Positions 5,569 to 5,798 of a stretch of DNA of 5,798 bases are shown here, in pieces. Under the pieces are notes generated by a model. That model searched no databases. It saw only the letters and a program-made list of their open reading frames with translations, and was not told the DNA's origin. A program made the translations under genes and the position numbers. Location of the stretch: the NCBI GenBank assembly GCA_910586575.1, contig CAJUJQ010000176.1, forward strand, positions 1 to 5,798. The letters run 5' to 3'. The first letter of the stretch is position 1; every line of letters starts with the position of its first letter. This stretch comes from an uncultured Clostridia bacterium. GTDB taxonomy: Bacteria > Bacillota > Clostridia > Oscillospirales > Butyricicoccaceae.

Positions 5569-5798
5569 TCGCTCTATCACCGTAAGTATGCTGTGATTGT
5601 TCTCGATGTAATCAACTATACGCTGATACTCATCGGCGAAATTGAAGTCCACCGTTATCTCCCCGTTCTCATGCACCCAAACTGTATCAACCAATTCAAC
5701 CACGATACCGCGATTGAGGGTTTGAATGTTCCTGTGCTTTAGGAAAGCAGTAAGATAGGGGTCGTCGGTGTCGATACCGTCAGCCATCACTTGCATTT
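5554..5798 (-). CDS. C-terminal part of a second large serine recombinase (partial)
   Basis: This minus-strand ORF enters from the right edge, so its true start lies outside the window. The ATG at 5796-5794 is probably internal. About 80 residues are visible. They line up with the last ~40 residues of the recombinase at 3632-5215. Both share FL...(D/N)I..L.RG, then LV..V.V.ENG, then FAD. This protein continues about 30 residues further after FAD (EYQRIVDYIENN and beyond). This tail is typical of TndX/TnpX-like recombinases of Clostridia. No catalytic residue is in view. The DNA is about 44% GC, against about 60% in the first recombinase, which suggests a recent arrival from another source. 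The gene points toward the collagen-like ORF, convergent with the first recombinase. Confidence 0.75.
   Translation of the reverse strand, partial: MQVMADGIDTDDPYLTAFLKHRNIQTLNRGIVVELVDTVWVHENGEITVDFNFADEYQRIVDYIENNHSILTVIERKPAM

Overview
The window looks like chromosomal DNA from a GC-rich member of the Clostridia, most likely an Oscillospiraceae/Ruminococcaceae-type gut anaerobe. This is inferred from AGGAGG-type ribosome binding sites, frequent TTG starts, a Firmicutes-style comF gene, a secreted CAP-domain protein with a Pro-rich linker, and large serine recombinases of the Tn4451/TndX type. Gene bodies run near 60% GC in lines counted by hand. The last ~240 bases drop to about 44%.

Layout from left to right. 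Positions 1-330 carry no convincing gene. They hold two near-identical copies (117 bases, 2 differences) of a stem-loop-rich repeat, then a perfect GC-rich hairpin. A terminator-like hairpin (340-367) and a second small inverted repeat (406-441) precede a plus-strand cluster. That cluster holds a GNAT acetyltransferase gene broken by one extra G, comF, and an unrecognised one-pass membrane protein that overlaps the end of comF. A strong intrinsic terminator closes it at 2437-2462. A secreted CAP/SCP-domain protein lies on the minus strand (2627-3331) with a plausible promoter upstream.

The right third is a recombinase region. A complete 527-residue large serine recombinase (plus strand) is followed 20 bases later by a short collagen-like ORF of 24 Gly-X-Y triplets. 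Facing it on the minus strand is the C-terminal end of a second, related serine recombinase that runs off the window. The collagen-like ORF lacks an obvious ribosome binding site and has no C-terminal domain. The GC content falls sharply just after it. The simplest reading is that the collagen-like stretch is a leftover or hijacked piece between two recombinase-bearing mobile elements. A recombinase-controlled surface-protein cassette is a more speculative alternative.

Functionally, the left cluster is ordinary housekeeping or accessory content (acetyltransferase remnant, DNA-uptake phosphoribosyltransferase-like protein, membrane protein). The minus-strand gene exports an extracellular protein. 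The right part is mobile DNA. No complete new system can be demonstrated from the sequence alone. The recombinase/collagen/recombinase junction and the left-end repeats deserve the closest look.
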